From: Chitinophaga sp. HK235
GTDB taxonomy: Bacteria; Bacteroidota; Bacteroidia; Chitinophagales; Chitinophagaceae
Length of the DNA stretch: 64,000 nucleotides
Assembly (NCBI RefSeq): GCF_018255755.1
Contig: NZ_CP073766.1
Span: forward strand, 6,694,501 to 6,758,500
Direction of reading: 5' to 3'
The notes under the pieces are model-generated. The model searched no databases. It worked only from the letters and a program-made list of their open reading frames with translations, and had not been told where the DNA came from. Below, in pieces: positions 17,211-26,832 of the stretch. The stretch's first letter is position 1; each line of letters begins with the position of its first letter. The translations under genes were made by a program, and so were the position numbers.

Positions 17211-19619
17211 ATGAAAAAATCGGTGAAAATATTATGGCGTGTAGCGTTTGGTATTTTAACACTGTTCGTTCTTTTAATTTTATTGGTCAATTTCCGGGTC
17301 ATTGGCAATATGCCTTCGATGGAGGAGTTGGAGAACCCGCGCGCAGCGCTGGCTTCAGAAGTGATCGCTGATGACGGAACCATCCTGGGTAAATACTATC
17401 AGGTAGACCGCTCCAGCAGCGATTATAATGAGATCTCCAAAAATGTGATCAATGCATTGATTGCAACAGAAGAAACCCGTTTTTACCAAAACTCTGGTAT
17501 TGACGCCAAAGGCACCATGGCCATTCCCTTCTATCTGCTGATCGGGAAAAAAAGAGGTTCCAGTACTATCACTCAACAGCTGGCCCTCAACCTGCAGGCA
17601 GACAACCTGGGTAAACAACGTGCCACCAATCCTTTAAGCAGGGCTTTTCAGAAACTGCAGGAATGGATCATCGCCGTTAAACTGGAAAGAAACTTCACCA
17701 AACAGGAGATTCTGACTCTGTACCTCAATACCGTAGCTTTCGGTGACAACGTATATGGTATCGAAAACGGAGCCCGTACTTTCTTCAGTAAAGATGCCGG
17801 CCACCTGTCTATCGAAGAGGCTGCCATTCTGGTAGGGATGCTGAAGGGTAACACCTTGTACAACCCGCGTCGTAACCCGCAGATGGCCCTGGCCCGTCGT
17901 AATACCGTTATCGACAACATGGTGGATGCCAACTTTATCACATCAGCCGAAGCGGCTGCCGCCAAAAGCAAACCCATTGTATTACACTATAACAAAATAG
18001 ACCATAACAAAGGACTCGCTCCTTACTTCCGGGAAGTACTGCGTGATGAGGTGAAAGCCTGGTGTAAAAATCATAACAAAGCCGATGGTACACCGTATAA
18101 CCTTTACCGTGATGGTCTGAAAATTTATACTACCATCAACCCGCGTATGCAGTTATATGCAGAAGAAGCAGTGGCCCGCCACCTGCAGACGCTGCAGAAA
18201 TACCTGTCCAGCCAGCATGATGTGAAATCCGGTAGTGTGTGGAAAAAATGGCCGCAGTACCTCGACAAATACACCAAAGAGTCTGATCGTTATAAGGCCA
18301 TGAAAGAAGAGGATGCTTCTGATGAAGAAATCACCAAAGCATTCAACACTCCTACCAAAATGAAGGTGTTTGCCTGGAAAAGTTTCTCAGAACCTGATCT
18401 GAATGAAATGGACACTGTCATGACGCCGCTGGACTCCATTAAATATATGCGTGCCGTATTACAGGCAGGCTTTATGGCCATGGACCCGGAAAGCGGAGAG
18501 GTGAAAGCCTGGGTAGGCGGACCGGATTTCCGTTACTTTAAAAATGACCACGTAGCGAAAACCCGCCGTCAGGTTGGTTCTACCTTTAAACCATTCCTGT
18601 ATTGCTTTGCTATCATGAATGGCATGTCGCCTAATACCATGTTGCCCAATGAACCTATCACCATTGGCAACTGGACATTGACCCGCAACTCTGAAGGAAG
18701 CGTAGGTGGCAGTATTTCCATGGCGGGTGCACTAGCCAGGTCGCTGAACCTGGTATCGGCTTACCTGATCAAACAGATCGGCGCCAAAGCGTTTGCCGAC
18801 TTTGCGCAGAACAAGATAGGCTTCACCAGCAAAATTGAACCGTATCCTTCCATTGCACTCGGGGTTTCCGAAATATCCCTGTATGAAATGCTGCAGGCCT
18901 ATACCATGTTCCCTGCCAGAGGTATCAATACCAAACCGATTTATATCACCCGCATAGAAGACCGCTATGGTAATATCCTGGAAACATTTGCTCCGGTAAA
19001 ACGGGAAGTGATCAGCGAGAAGGAATCCTATACCATGGTGAAAATGATGGAAGGCGTATTGCAGCCCGGCGGTACCGGTGCCCGTATGCGTGGTACCTAC
19101 AAAATGCAGGGCGAAATGGCCGGTAAAACCGGTACCACCAACGATAACACCGATGGCTGGTTTATCGGTTATACCCCTAAACTGCTGGCAGGTGCCTGGG
19201 TAGGTTGCGAAAACAACTTTATCCACTTTGCCACCACCGGCATCGGACAGGGTGCCAATACCGGTTTGCCGATCTGGGCCTATTTCATGCAAAAGGTATA
19301 TGCAGATAATACCCTCAAAGTCAGCGCTGCCGATAAATTCCCGATCCCAGCCAACATGACCGATGAGACTTATTCCAACTTCGATACTAACGTGAAGCCG
19401 GGTGCCGAATCAGAAGACATCGGTAATGGTTCCGAATCGGACTATAATACCGGCGCTGGTGCAGAAGATATGTATGCTCCGGCAGACACCAAGCCTGCTC
19501 CTCCGGAGACGACGAAACCGAAAGATGAAAAGCCGGTAGCGCCGAAACCTAAAGATGATAATAAAGGAACACCTGCTGCCCCTCCCAAAGCAGTATATCC
19601 TCCAAAAAGAGATAGTTAA
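17211..19619 (+). CDS. Class A penicillin-binding protein (PBP1A type)
   Basis: An 802-residue bifunctional peptidoglycan synthase. A single N-terminal membrane anchor (VAFGILTLFVLLILLVNF) is followed by the GT51 glycosyltransferase domain with ATEETRFYQNSGID near residue 85 and SSTITQQLALNL near 120. The transpeptidase domain has the SxxK box GSTFKPF near 460, the SxN box RSLNLVSAYL near 510, and KTG in AGKTGTTND near 643. The Pro/Lys-rich tail is low complexity. A strong terminator follows directly after the stop, so it is a single-gene unit. Confidence 0.95.
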   Translation: MKKSVKILWRVAFGILTLFVLLILLVNFRVIGNMPSMEELENPRAALASEVIADDGTILGKYYQVDRSSSDYNEISKNVINALIATEETRFYQNSGIDAKGTMAIPFYLLIGKKRGSSTITQQLALNLQADNLGKQRATNPLSRAFQKLQEWIIAVKLERNFTKQEILTLYLNTVAFGDNVYGIENGARTFFSKDAGHLSIEEAAILVGMLKGNTLYNPRRNPQMALARRNTVIDNMVDANFITSAEAAAAKSKPIVLHYNKIDHNKGLAPYFREVLRDEVKAWCKNHNKADGTPYNLYRDGLKIYTTINPRMQLYAEEAVARHLQTLQKYLSSQHDVKSGSVWKKWPQYLDKYTKESDRYKAMKEEDASDEEITKAFNTPTKMKVFAWKSFSEPDLNEMDTVMTPLDSIKYMRAVLQAGFMAMDPESGEVKAWVGGPDFRYFKNDHVAKTRRQVGSTFKPFLYCFAIMNGMSPNTMLPNEPITIGNWTLTRNSEGSVGGSISMAGALARSLNLVSAYLIKQIGAKAFADFAQNKIGFTSKIEPYPSIALGVSEISLYEMLQAYTMFPARGINTKPIYITRIEDRYGNILETFAPVKREVISEKESYTMVKMMEGVLQPGGTGARMRGTYKMQGEMAGKTGTTNDNTDGWFIGYTPKLLAGAWVGCENNFIHFATTGIGQGANTGLPIWAYFMQKVYADNTLKVSAADKFPIPANMTDETYSNFDTNVKPGAESEDIGNGSESDYNTGAGAEDMYAPADTKPAPPETTKPKDEKPVAPKPKDDNKGTPAAPPKAVYPPKRDS

Positions 19620-19620
19620 A

Positions 19621-19655
19621 AAAAAAGCGGATTACAACTGGTAATCCGCTTTTTT
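19621..19655 (+). terminator. Terminator of the PBP gene
   Basis: AAAAAAGCGGATTAC (19621-19635) pairs perfectly with GTAATCCGCTTTTTT (19641-19655) around AACTG: a strong intrinsic terminator that could work in both directions. Confidence 0.92.
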
Positions 19656-19746
19656 TGTGCCGTTTATCCAATATCCCGATAGGATTACCCTGATATTTTA
19701 TAGTTTACACGCCAGAACCAACCAAACCAAACCATTAAAAAGTAGT

Positions 19747-20907
19747 ATGCAAAAGCTAACCAAAGCGTTGCTGATAGCAGCGTTGTTGCCCGTTGTGGCC
19801 TATGCCCAGGACAGTACCCAATTTATCAAAGGCTCATGGAAGGAGCTGACCGCCAGGGCCCAGAAAGAGCATAAGCCCATTTTTATTGACACGTATTTTG
19901 AAGGCTGCCATGCCTGTAAAGACATGGAGGTGAAGGTATTTCCCAGACCGGAAGTAAAGCGGTATATGGAGGAAAACTTCATCTGTACCGGTTACGACGT
20001 GTTTAAAGAAGAGTTCGGGATGGAGCTGTGCCGCAAATATTTTATGCGTGGATTTCCTACCTACCTGGTTATCAGTGGAGAAGGCAAGCTGTTGAACCGA
20101 GGTGCGGGATATCAGGAGCCGGACAGGTTTATGGCTTTCCTGAAGGAGAATGTTGCGCGTTATAAGGAGGGCCGGTACCTGGCGGGTTTTGGAACCAGCC
20201 TGTCTTCTAAGGACCCTGACTTTTACCGGGCTATGTGGAACAAGGATTACAAAGGAGGTAACAAGGAAGAGATAGCTGCTTATCTGGCCAAACAGAAGGA
20301 TAAGCTGGCAGAATCCTCTTTCAAGGTGATGCAGATGAGCCGGGAGCTGCCTGCCGGTTACCGGGAGTTTTACCTGAAAAACAGAGAGGCTTACCTGGCC
20401 CGTTTCGGGGAAGAGCTGAACAATAACATTCTGGACGGCCTGTTAAAGCAGGATATCGCCACGTTGCCGGCTATACTGGATATGACCGTCTTTACTGCTT
20501 TCCTGCAAAAACAGCAACAGGTATACGGAGCCGGTGACTGGTCTTATGTGCAGATGTTTTATGCAGAGAACTATCTCTTCAAAAAATGTAAGGATGCAAA
20601 GGCGTTTCTGGAGTTTGCGGCCGCCCATCCTGATAAAAATGAGAACAGGGTACGATATATGAATTTTTACATGGGTGCTGATATGGCCAAAGACCCTGCG
20701 CTCAAAGCGCTGTATCTGAAATGGGCAGAACCGGTAGTGACAGCTGATGCTAGTCTGGAGACCCTGCAGATGCTGGCTTATATGAGCAAAGGGCTGGATG
20801 AGAAGGCACAGGCTAAAAAATATTTTGGCTGGTTAGTAGCGAAGAAGAAGGCCTGGGGCGATGATGCAGTGAGGGAGGAAAAAGAGCTTAGGGATTTAGA
20901 TATTTAG
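19747..20907 (+). CDS. Exported thioredoxin-fold protein
   Basis: A 386-residue protein with signal peptide MQKLTKALLIAALLPVVAYA, then a thioredoxin-like domain of about 130 residues with the CxxC site in YFEGCHACKDMEVKVF and the cis-Pro region RGFPTYLVI. The remaining 230 residues are helical with TPR-like character and no recognised catalytic motif. The ATG at 19747 gives a clean signal peptide; an earlier in-frame start (19657) would overlap the preceding terminator. Probable periplasmic thiol-disulfide or reductase role. Partner unknown. Confidence 0.8.
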   Translation: MQKLTKALLIAALLPVVAYAQDSTQFIKGSWKELTARAQKEHKPIFIDTYFEGCHACKDMEVKVFPRPEVKRYMEENFICTGYDVFKEEFGMELCRKYFMRGFPTYLVISGEGKLLNRGAGYQEPDRFMAFLKENVARYKEGRYLAGFGTSLSSKDPDFYRAMWNKDYKGGNKEEIAAYLAKQKDKLAESSFKVMQMSRELPAGYREFYLKNREAYLARFGEELNNNILDGLLKQDIATLPAILDMTVFTAFLQKQQQVYGAGDWSYVQMFYAENYLFKKCKDAKAFLEFAAAHPDKNENRVRYMNFYMGADMAKDPALKALYLKWAEPVVTADASLETLQMLAYMSKGLDEKAQAKKYFGWLVAKKKAWGDDAVREEKELRDLDI

Positions 20908-20993
20908 GGATTTTTTTATTTAGTTATTTAAAATGCAGCGAAGAGCATATTATCTCGCTGCATTTTAAATAACTAAATAAAAAAATCCCTAAA
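20903..20993. terminator. 39-bp perfect inverted repeat between convergent genes
   Basis: Bases 20903-20941 are the exact reverse complement of 20955-20993, with a 13-nt loop. The left arm overlaps the last codons of the thioredoxin-fold gene and the right arm ends 10 bp before the sucC stop. It should work as a bidirectional terminator. Its core ATGCAGCG stem is shared with the hairpin after pyrG. Confidence 0.9.
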
Positions 20994-21002
20994 TAAAAAA
21001 AT

Positions 21003-22214
21003 CTAGTTCAGTGCTTTGTTTACCAGGTCAGCAGCTTCGCTGAGGAGGGTAGCAGACTGTACTTTCAGGCCGCTGGCTTCGATCAGATCTTTTGCTTCTT
21101 TGGCATTGGTACCTTGTAAACGTACGATGATCGGAACGTTGATGTTACCGATGGATTTGTAGGCGTCGATAACACCCTGGGCAACCCTGTCGCAACGAAC
21201 GATACCACCGAAGATATTGATGAGGATCGCTTTTACTTTAGGATCTTTCAGGATGATGCGGAAGCCGGCTTCCACAGTTTGTGCGTTGGCAGTACCGCCT
21301 ACGTCCAGGAAGTTGGCAGGATCACCACCGCTCAGTTTGATCATGTCCATAGTGGCCATGGCCAGACCGGCACCGTTCACCATGCAACCTACGTTACCGT
21401 CGAGTTTTACGAAGTTCAGGTTGTATTTACCTGCTTCTACTTCGGTAGGATCTTCTTCGGTGATGTCGCGGAGTGCTTCCAGGTCAGGATGACGCATCAG
21501 TGCGTTGTCGTCGAGGTTTACCTTAGCGTCAACGGCAATGATTTTTTCATCGCTGGTTTTGAATAAAGGGTTGATTTCCAGCATGCTGCAATCCAGTCCT
21601 ACGTAAGCGTTGTACAGGTTGGTTACAAATTTAACCATGTTTTTGAACGCTTCGCCGCTTAAACCGAGGTTAAAAGCGATGTTACGGGCCTGGAATGGCT
21701 GCAGGGCCATGTTGGGTTTTACCCACTCTTTGAATATTTTTTCCGGTGTGTTGTGTGCTACTTCTTCAATGTCCATACCGCCTTCGGTAGAGTACATGAT
21801 CACGTTCTGACCTTTAGCGCGGTCGAGCAGGATAGACAGGTAAAATTCTTTTACCGGGTTAGGGCCGGGATAATAAACGTCCTGTGCTACCAGTACTTTG
21901 TTAACCAGTTTACCAGCTTCGCCGGTCTGGATAGTTACCAGCGTACCACCGAGAATATTGCCTGCAATGGTTTTAACGTCTTCTGCATTTTTTCCTACAG
22001 CTACTCCTCTCTGCTCTGTTCCACGGACTTTACCTTTACCGCGTCCACCAGCGTGAATTTGCGCTTTAACCACTGCAAACTCGTTACCGTATTGCACCTT
22101 CAGTTGTTTGTACGCCTCGGCCGCCGCTTCTGGCGTATCTACGGGAATGCCTTCCTGTACCGGTACATTATATTTTTTCAACAGTTCTTTAGCCTGGTAC
22201 TCGTGTAAGTTCAT
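21003..22214 (-). CDS. sucC: Succinyl-CoA synthetase, beta subunit
   Basis: A 403-residue ADP/GDP-forming succinate-CoA ligase beta subunit of the TCA cycle. It starts MNLHEYQAKELLKKYNVP, the ATP-grasp part holds KAQIHAGGRGKGKVRG, and the C-terminal CoA-ligase part holds NGAGLAMATMDMIKLSGG, FLDVGGTA and NIFGGIVRCD. Length is slightly above the usual 385-390 residues because of a short insert near residue 170. The alpha subunit sucD is not next to it, which is common in Bacteroidota. Its 3' end is bounded by the large inverted repeat. Confidence 0.96.
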   Translation of the reverse strand: MNLHEYQAKELLKKYNVPVQEGIPVDTPEAAAEAYKQLKVQYGNEFAVVKAQIHAGGRGKGKVRGTEQRGVAVGKNAEDVKTIAGNILGGTLVTIQTGEAGKLVNKVLVAQDVYYPGPNPVKEFYLSILLDRAKGQNVIMYSTEGGMDIEEVAHNTPEKIFKEWVKPNMALQPFQARNIAFNLGLSGEAFKNMVKFVTNLYNAYVGLDCSMLEINPLFKTSDEKIIAVDAKVNLDDNALMRHPDLEALRDITEEDPTEVEAGKYNLNFVKLDGNVGCMVNGAGLAMATMDMIKLSGGDPANFLDVGGTANAQTVEAGFRIILKDPKVKAILINIFGGIVRCDRVAQGVIDAYKSIGNINVPIIVRLQGTNAKEAKDLIEASGLKVQSATLLSEAADLVNKALN

Positions 22215-22288
22215 CGCAATAAAATTTGGCGCTAAAATAGGTCATTATGATTTAAATATAAAACTGCAGTCATTTGTGAATTAAAAAA

Positions 22289-22319
22289 TAACTTTGCGCG
22301 GGTTTGATTTTTAAACCCG
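22289..22319 (+). promoter_or_regulatory. -7 box and 5' leader hairpin of the purine phosphorylase gene
   Basis: TAACTTTG (22289-22296) matches the -7 consensus. CGGGTTT (22299-22305) pairs with AAACCCG (22313-22319) right at the predicted 5' end of the transcript and could protect the mRNA. Confidence 0.5.
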
Positions 22320-22344
22320 ACTTTTAATTAATCGTATTAATCAG

Positions 22345-23166
22345 ATGAGTGAATTAAAGGATCAGATCAAAGAAGCCGGTGACTTTATCAGGAAATTCTG
22401 GCAGGAACGCCCTGTAGCAGGCGTTATTTTGGGCAGTGGGCTGGGTAACCTGACCAAGGAAATAGAACGTAGCATAGAAATTTCTTATCGTGATATCCCA
22501 CATTTTCCTGTGTCAACTGTAGAAGGGCATTCCGGCAAACTGATACTGGGATATATGCAGGGCAAGCCTATTGTAGCCATGGCAGGACGTTTCCACTATT
22601 ATGAAGGGTTTTCCATGCAACAGGTAACTTTCCCGGTGCGGGTGATGAAGGAGCTGGGTATTCATACCTTATTCATTTCCAATGCTGCCGGCGGCATGAA
22701 CCCTGGTTTTGAAGTGGGAGATCTTATGATAATCAGAGATCATATCAACCTGCAGCCGGAGCATCCTTTACGCGGACGTAATGATGAAACTCTGGGGCCC
22801 CGTTTCCCGGATATGAGCGAACCTTATTCCAAAGACCTGATTTTTGCAGCTTTTCAGATAGCTGCTGCCAACAATATACATTTACATTCCGGTGTATACG
22901 TAGGTGTACAGGGCCCTACCTTCGAAACCAGGGCTGAATACAAATACATGCATATCATCGGTGGTGACGCTGTAGGTATGAGTACTGTGCCCGAAGTGAT
23001 TGTGGCCATACATTCCGGTCTGAAAGTGTTTGCCATGAGTGTGATCACCGATATCGGCATCCGGGAAGAAGAAAATGTGATTACCCATGAGGAAGTGCTG
23101 GAGGCAGCACATGCGGCAGAACCCAAGCTAACGCTTATCTTTAGTGAATTAATCCGGCAACTATAA
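22345..23166 (+). CDS. Purine nucleoside phosphorylase (trimeric type)
   Basis: A 273-residue PNP of the human/PunA type that cleaves inosine and guanosine with phosphate. The family blocks are present: GSGLGNL (residues 31-37), GHSGKL near 64, AGRFHYYEG near 84, SNAAGGMN near 115, and the substrate-site block GPTFETRAEYKY with GGDAVGMSTVPE near 190-215. It is divergent from sucC and 18 bp upstream of the porin gene, with which it may be co-transcribed. It belongs to purine salvage. Confidence 0.93.
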   Translation: MSELKDQIKEAGDFIRKFWQERPVAGVILGSGLGNLTKEIERSIEISYRDIPHFPVSTVEGHSGKLILGYMQGKPIVAMAGRFHYYEGFSMQQVTFPVRVMKELGIHTLFISNAAGGMNPGFEVGDLMIIRDHINLQPEHPLRGRNDETLGPRFPDMSEPYSKDLIFAAFQIAAANNIHLHSGVYVGVQGPTFETRAEYKYMHIIGGDAVGMSTVPEVIVAIHSGLKVFAMSVITDIGIREEENVITHEEVLEAAHAAEPKLTLIFSELIRQL

Positions 23167-23184
23167 ACGTTTTGTCATTTTCGG

Positions 23185-25164
23185 ATGAGGCATCTTCTTA
23201 TTATCATAGCCCTGCTATTGGCAGGAGGGCATTCTTTAATGGCCCAGTTCAATACCGGGCGTTTCGGCAATATGGGCGGCGGTGGTGGCGGCACCAGCAA
23301 AATGCAGCGTGATACCAGCAAACATGATCACGAACCAGACACGCTGACACTGACCTACCGCTATCTCGGTGAACCTACCGATTTCGGCATAGACTCTTCT
23401 GTGGCAGACTTTAACACAGACTTCCTGAAAGTGCCGGCCAACTACATGACATTGGGCAACAGCGGTGCTGCTGCCCGTAACCTTATTTTTACGCCTCTTC
23501 TGAAACCCGGATTTGATGCCGGTTTTCATTCCTACGATGTGTATGGCTTCACACACGCCAATGCGCGGTTTTATAATACCAACCGCCCATATTCCGAACT
23601 GAACTACCTCGTAGGCAGTAAACAGGAACAGGTGATCGGTGTAACCCATACCCAGAACCGTACGGACCGGTTCAACTTTGCGTTTGACTACCGCAAAATA
23701 AACTCACCAGGCTATTTCCGGACACAAAACACCAATCACGATACCTACCGGCTCACTGCCCGTTATCAAAGCAAAAACAAAAGGGCCAACACCTACTTCA
23801 GCTTCTACTTCAATAAGCTTAATGGTGGAGAAAACGGTGGTATCAAAAATGATTCATTCCTGACCAGTAATCTGTACAAGAACCGTCAGAGTATCGATGT
23901 GAACCTGGGCAACCAGGAAGTGACCCAGTATGCCTTTTTCGGTTCCAAAATACCTGTAAAATCGCAGTATAAGGAAACAGGGATCCTGATCCAGCAACAG
24001 TACGACTGGGGCCGCGGTGATTCCCTTCATATCAACGACACTACGGACTATTATCGTTATACGCCGATATTCAGGGTGCAATACACCTTCAACTATCAGA
24101 ACAACGATTACCAGTTCATTGATAACAATCAGGACGCTACTTTTTACACACAGCATTACGGTTTTGATTTTATCCAGGGGGATACCATCACGGCCAGACA
24201 TCAATGGAAAACGATCTCCAATGACTTGTCGCTGGTGCAGTTTCCTGTATTTGGCAACCTCGGACACTTTATCAACGTGGGAGCCCGCTTCGAAACGATT
24301 GCCGGTGTGTTTCTGGATGCCAATATCAATTTTACCAACCTGGCACTGCATGGTGAATACCGGAACAAAACACGTAATAAACTGTGGGACTTCTCTGCCC
24401 GCGGAGAATTTTACGTAGCAGGGCAGAATCTCGGTGACTACAGTGTTTCCGGTATGTTGCGCCGTCATATCAACGACCTGCTGGGAGATGTAAAGCTGTC
24501 GGTGACCAATGTCAACCGGGAGCCGTCTTATGTGTACAAGTTCTTCAATAGCAGCCGTAATACCTGGTACAACAACACGCTGGCCAAGGAAAATACCACT
24601 CAGGTGCAGTTTGCAGCCGAAAACAAAAAGCTGAAATACAACCTGGCGGTCAACTATTTCCTGTTTACCAACTACACTTATTTCAGCGACTATTTCCACA
24701 GCGCGCAGTCACCTTCCCTGTTTAACCTCCTGCAGGTAGTGTTCAGTAAGAAGTTCACCATTTCACCGTTCGCCTGGTACATGGATGTTGCTTTCCAGCA
24801 GCGTCATGGGGAAGGACCACTGAATGTACCCGCATTCTGGACCCGCAACCGCTTTGCCTTCGAGAAGGTACTGTATAAGAACCTCAACCTGATGACCGGT
24901 CTGGAGTTCCGTTATAATACAGACTACTACGCCGACGACTACTCGCCGTTGCTGGGACAGTTTGTTTTACAGAATAATACCAAGGTGAAATATTTTTCTC
25001 CGGACATTTCCGCCTTTGCCCATTTCCGTATCAAATCCTTTTCAGCTTTCGTAAGAGCTGAAAACCTGAATACTTTCTTTGCTGAAAATAACCACAGCGC
25101 GCCGTTATACCCATATAACAACTTCGCTTTCCGCCTTGGGCTCCGCTGGTGGTTTATCAACTGA
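23185..25164 (+). CDS. Putative porin (outer-membrane beta-barrel)
   Basis: A 659-residue outer-membrane protein of the Bacteroidota 'putative porin' family. It has a signal peptide (MRHLLIIIALLLAGGHSLMA), a short Gly-rich linker, then many amphipathic beta strands with aromatic girdles (for example FNFAFDYRKINSPGYF and THQFLF-like repeats of YF/NY) to the C-terminal strand NFAFRLGLRWWFIN, which ends in the aromatic signature used by the BAM machinery. The substrate is unknown. A perfect 16-bp hairpin begins immediately after its stop. Confidence 0.85.
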   Translation: MRHLLIIIALLLAGGHSLMAQFNTGRFGNMGGGGGGTSKMQRDTSKHDHEPDTLTLTYRYLGEPTDFGIDSSVADFNTDFLKVPANYMTLGNSGAAARNLIFTPLLKPGFDAGFHSYDVYGFTHANARFYNTNRPYSELNYLVGSKQEQVIGVTHTQNRTDRFNFAFDYRKINSPGYFRTQNTNHDTYRLTARYQSKNKRANTYFSFYFNKLNGGENGGIKNDSFLTSNLYKNRQSIDVNLGNQEVTQYAFFGSKIPVKSQYKETGILIQQQYDWGRGDSLHINDTTDYYRYTPIFRVQYTFNYQNNDYQFIDNNQDATFYTQHYGFDFIQGDTITARHQWKTISNDLSLVQFPVFGNLGHFINVGARFETIAGVFLDANINFTNLALHGEYRNKTRNKLWDFSARGEFYVAGQNLGDYSVSGMLRRHINDLLGDVKLSVTNVNREPSYVYKFFNSSRNTWYNNTLAKENTTQVQFAAENKKLKYNLAVNYFLFTNYTYFSDYFHSAQSPSLFNLLQVVFSKKFTISPFAWYMDVAFQQRHGEGPLNVPAFWTRNRFAFEKVLYKNLNLMTGLEFRYNTDYYADDYSPLLGQFVLQNNTKVKYFSPDISAFAHFRIKSFSAFVRAENLNTFFAENNHSAPLYPYNNFAFRLGLRWWFIN

Positions 25165-25207
25165 TTTTCTGCACCTTGTATCCTCAGCGCGTACAAGGTG
25201 CAGAAAA
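25165..25207. terminator. Terminator of the porin gene
   Basis: TTTTCTGCACCTTGTA (25165-25180) is the perfect reverse complement of 25192-25207, with an 11-nt loop. It begins on the base after the stop codon. Confidence 0.85.
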
Positions 25208-25253
25208 ATCTCTATTTTGTAGTTTGTTGAACCCGTAATCTATATCTATACTT

Positions 25254-26270
25254 ATGAAACGTATCCTTTCTGTACTGCTGTTGCAGTGTTCTCTTGTATT
25301 TATAGCCCATGCCCAGAATGATCCTGTTGATCAGGGTATGGTACAGATTTATGGTAATGAAGAAGGCGCTGCCTGGCTGAATGGCGGTGAACCCTGGCAG
25401 ACCATTACCAAAGGAAATTATATGGCCATAGAGCACCTGTTCGGAACGCCACTTAAAACAGGTTATGTACGACAGTACTATATACTGATCAGGAGATCAG
25501 ATAATATGACCTGTGGAGATATTCAGTTCCGTTTCTGGTTTTCCTGGGCCAATAAACCCGGTCATGAGTTTCAAATAAGTAAATGGTGGGGTCAACTTTG
25601 GGAAGGAGGTTATACCCTGGTTCAGATTCCTCCTACAATGGCTCAGGCGGTAAAGGCGGGCCTTAATCCCGGCAACCCACCGGATTGGTTCTGGAGAATT
25701 GATGGCCGCATCATCGGATGTGGTTCAGACAAATTTACTTCTGCCAAGATCTCTGCCATGTATTTGAGGGCAATAGATTATTATCAGGGGAACACACCGG
25801 ATGTAAAACTCAATGAAGATGGAAATGTGACGGTGGGTACCCGGTATGTACTGGGAGGTACTTATGGAGATATTGCTGTGAGAAATGGTAATGTCGGCAT
25901 TGGCTCCTATAATCCGCAGGCCAAGCTGGCAGTAGATGGCACTATCATGGCCAAAAGAGTAAAGGTGACCCAGAATGCAGCTGAGTGGCCTGATTTTGTT
26001 TTCCATCCGGATTATGCGCTGCCTTCTTTAGATAGCACTGCTGCTTTCATTACGGAAAACCGTCACCTGCCGGGAATTCCGTCTGCACAGCAGATCGCAC
26101 AAAACGGGCTCGACCTCGGAGAGATGAACAAATTGTTGCTGCAGAAAGTGGAAGAACTCACCCTACACCTGATTCAGCAGAAAGGAGAAAATGAGGCATT
26201 AAAGGCAAGAGTAGAGCAATTGGAGCAAGGGCAGGCATCTCCCCGTAAAAAGAAAAAAACAAAACGCTAA
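25254..26270 (+). CDS. Secreted protein with tail-fibre-like C-terminal region
   Basis: A 338-residue exported protein (signal peptide MKRILSVLLLQCSLVFIAHA, cut before QND). The middle part (30-190) has many aromatic residues and no known motif. From about 205 the sequence NGNVGIGSYNPQAKLAVDGTI, then ENRHLPGIPSAQQIAQNGLDLGEMNKLLLQKVEELTLHLI is the typical end of Bacteroidota tail-fibre or adhesin-like proteins, finishing in a coiled coil and a Lys-rich tail. It probably forms trimers on the cell surface. The function of the N-terminal part is not recognised. Confidence 0.7.
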   Translation: MKRILSVLLLQCSLVFIAHAQNDPVDQGMVQIYGNEEGAAWLNGGEPWQTITKGNYMAIEHLFGTPLKTGYVRQYYILIRRSDNMTCGDIQFRFWFSWANKPGHEFQISKWWGQLWEGGYTLVQIPPTMAQAVKAGLNPGNPPDWFWRIDGRIIGCGSDKFTSAKISAMYLRAIDYYQGNTPDVKLNEDGNVTVGTRYVLGGTYGDIAVRNGNVGIGSYNPQAKLAVDGTIMAKRVKVTQNAAEWPDFVFHPDYALPSLDSTAAFITENRHLPGIPSAQQIAQNGLDLGEMNKLLLQKVEELTLHLIQQKGENEALKARVEQLEQGQASPRKKKKTKR

Positions 26271-26338
26271 CCGAATGTTAAAATAACCGGCGCATCCGGA
26301 ATTTCATCCTCGTGATGATGAAAGACAATTTATTGTAG

Positions 26339-26346
26339 TATTTTTG
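26339..26346 (+). promoter_or_regulatory. -7 box before the HYC_CC_PP gene
   Basis: TATTTTTG matches TAnnTTTG and lies ten bases before the ATG, which would give a very short leader. No clear -33 element. Confidence 0.35.
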
Positions 26347-26355
26347 TAATTCATC

Positions 26356-26751
26356 ATGAAACGTTTTCTCGCCATATTTTTTGCTGTCCTGTACACGCTG
26401 CTTACCAGCGGGTTTACGGTCAACGTGCATTACTGCATGGGCAAACTGGCGTCTGTAAAGCTGCAGAGCGATTCCGATAAGGATCAGTGCAAGCGTTGCG
26501 GAAGGCCGGTAAAAAGTATGGACTGCTGTAAAAACGAGGTGAAATTCTGCAAGGTAACGACCTCCCATCAGGCGGCCAAAGCCCTGCAGCAGGATGCACC
26601 GGTTACCATGGATCTGCAGCTGCCCGTAAGAATTCTGCAGACTCCGGCCCTGTCTGTAACAGACATCCGTCTCACAGGTTATCCCCACGATCCACCCGGG
26701 CCCAACCTTCACACGCCCGTTTTCCTCCGGAACTGCTCATTTCTGATCTGA
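26356..26751 (+). CDS. HYC_CC_PP family exported protein
   Basis: A 131-residue protein named after its three conserved patches, all present: HYCMGKL at residues 27-33, DCCKNEVKFCKV near 57-68, and HDPPGPN near 115. The N-terminus (KRFLAIFFAVLYTLLTSGFTV) is a signal peptide or anchor. The Cys/His patches suggest metal binding, probably copper or another soft metal, but no biochemical function is established. It heads a run of metal-related genes (HMA protein, barrel, HMA-AraC regulator) on the same strand. Confidence 0.82.
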   Translation: MKRFLAIFFAVLYTLLTSGFTVNVHYCMGKLASVKLQSDSDKDQCKRCGRPVKSMDCCKNEVKFCKVTTSHQAAKALQQDAPVTMDLQLPVRILQTPALSVTDIRLTGYPHDPPGPNLHTPVFLRNCSFLI

Positions 26752-26832
26752 TACAGCCTGTTTCTGTTGTTTCCCACATCGTGGAAACACACAAGCATTG
26801 CTGTAATTTTTTAATTTATAAATATTCAGATC

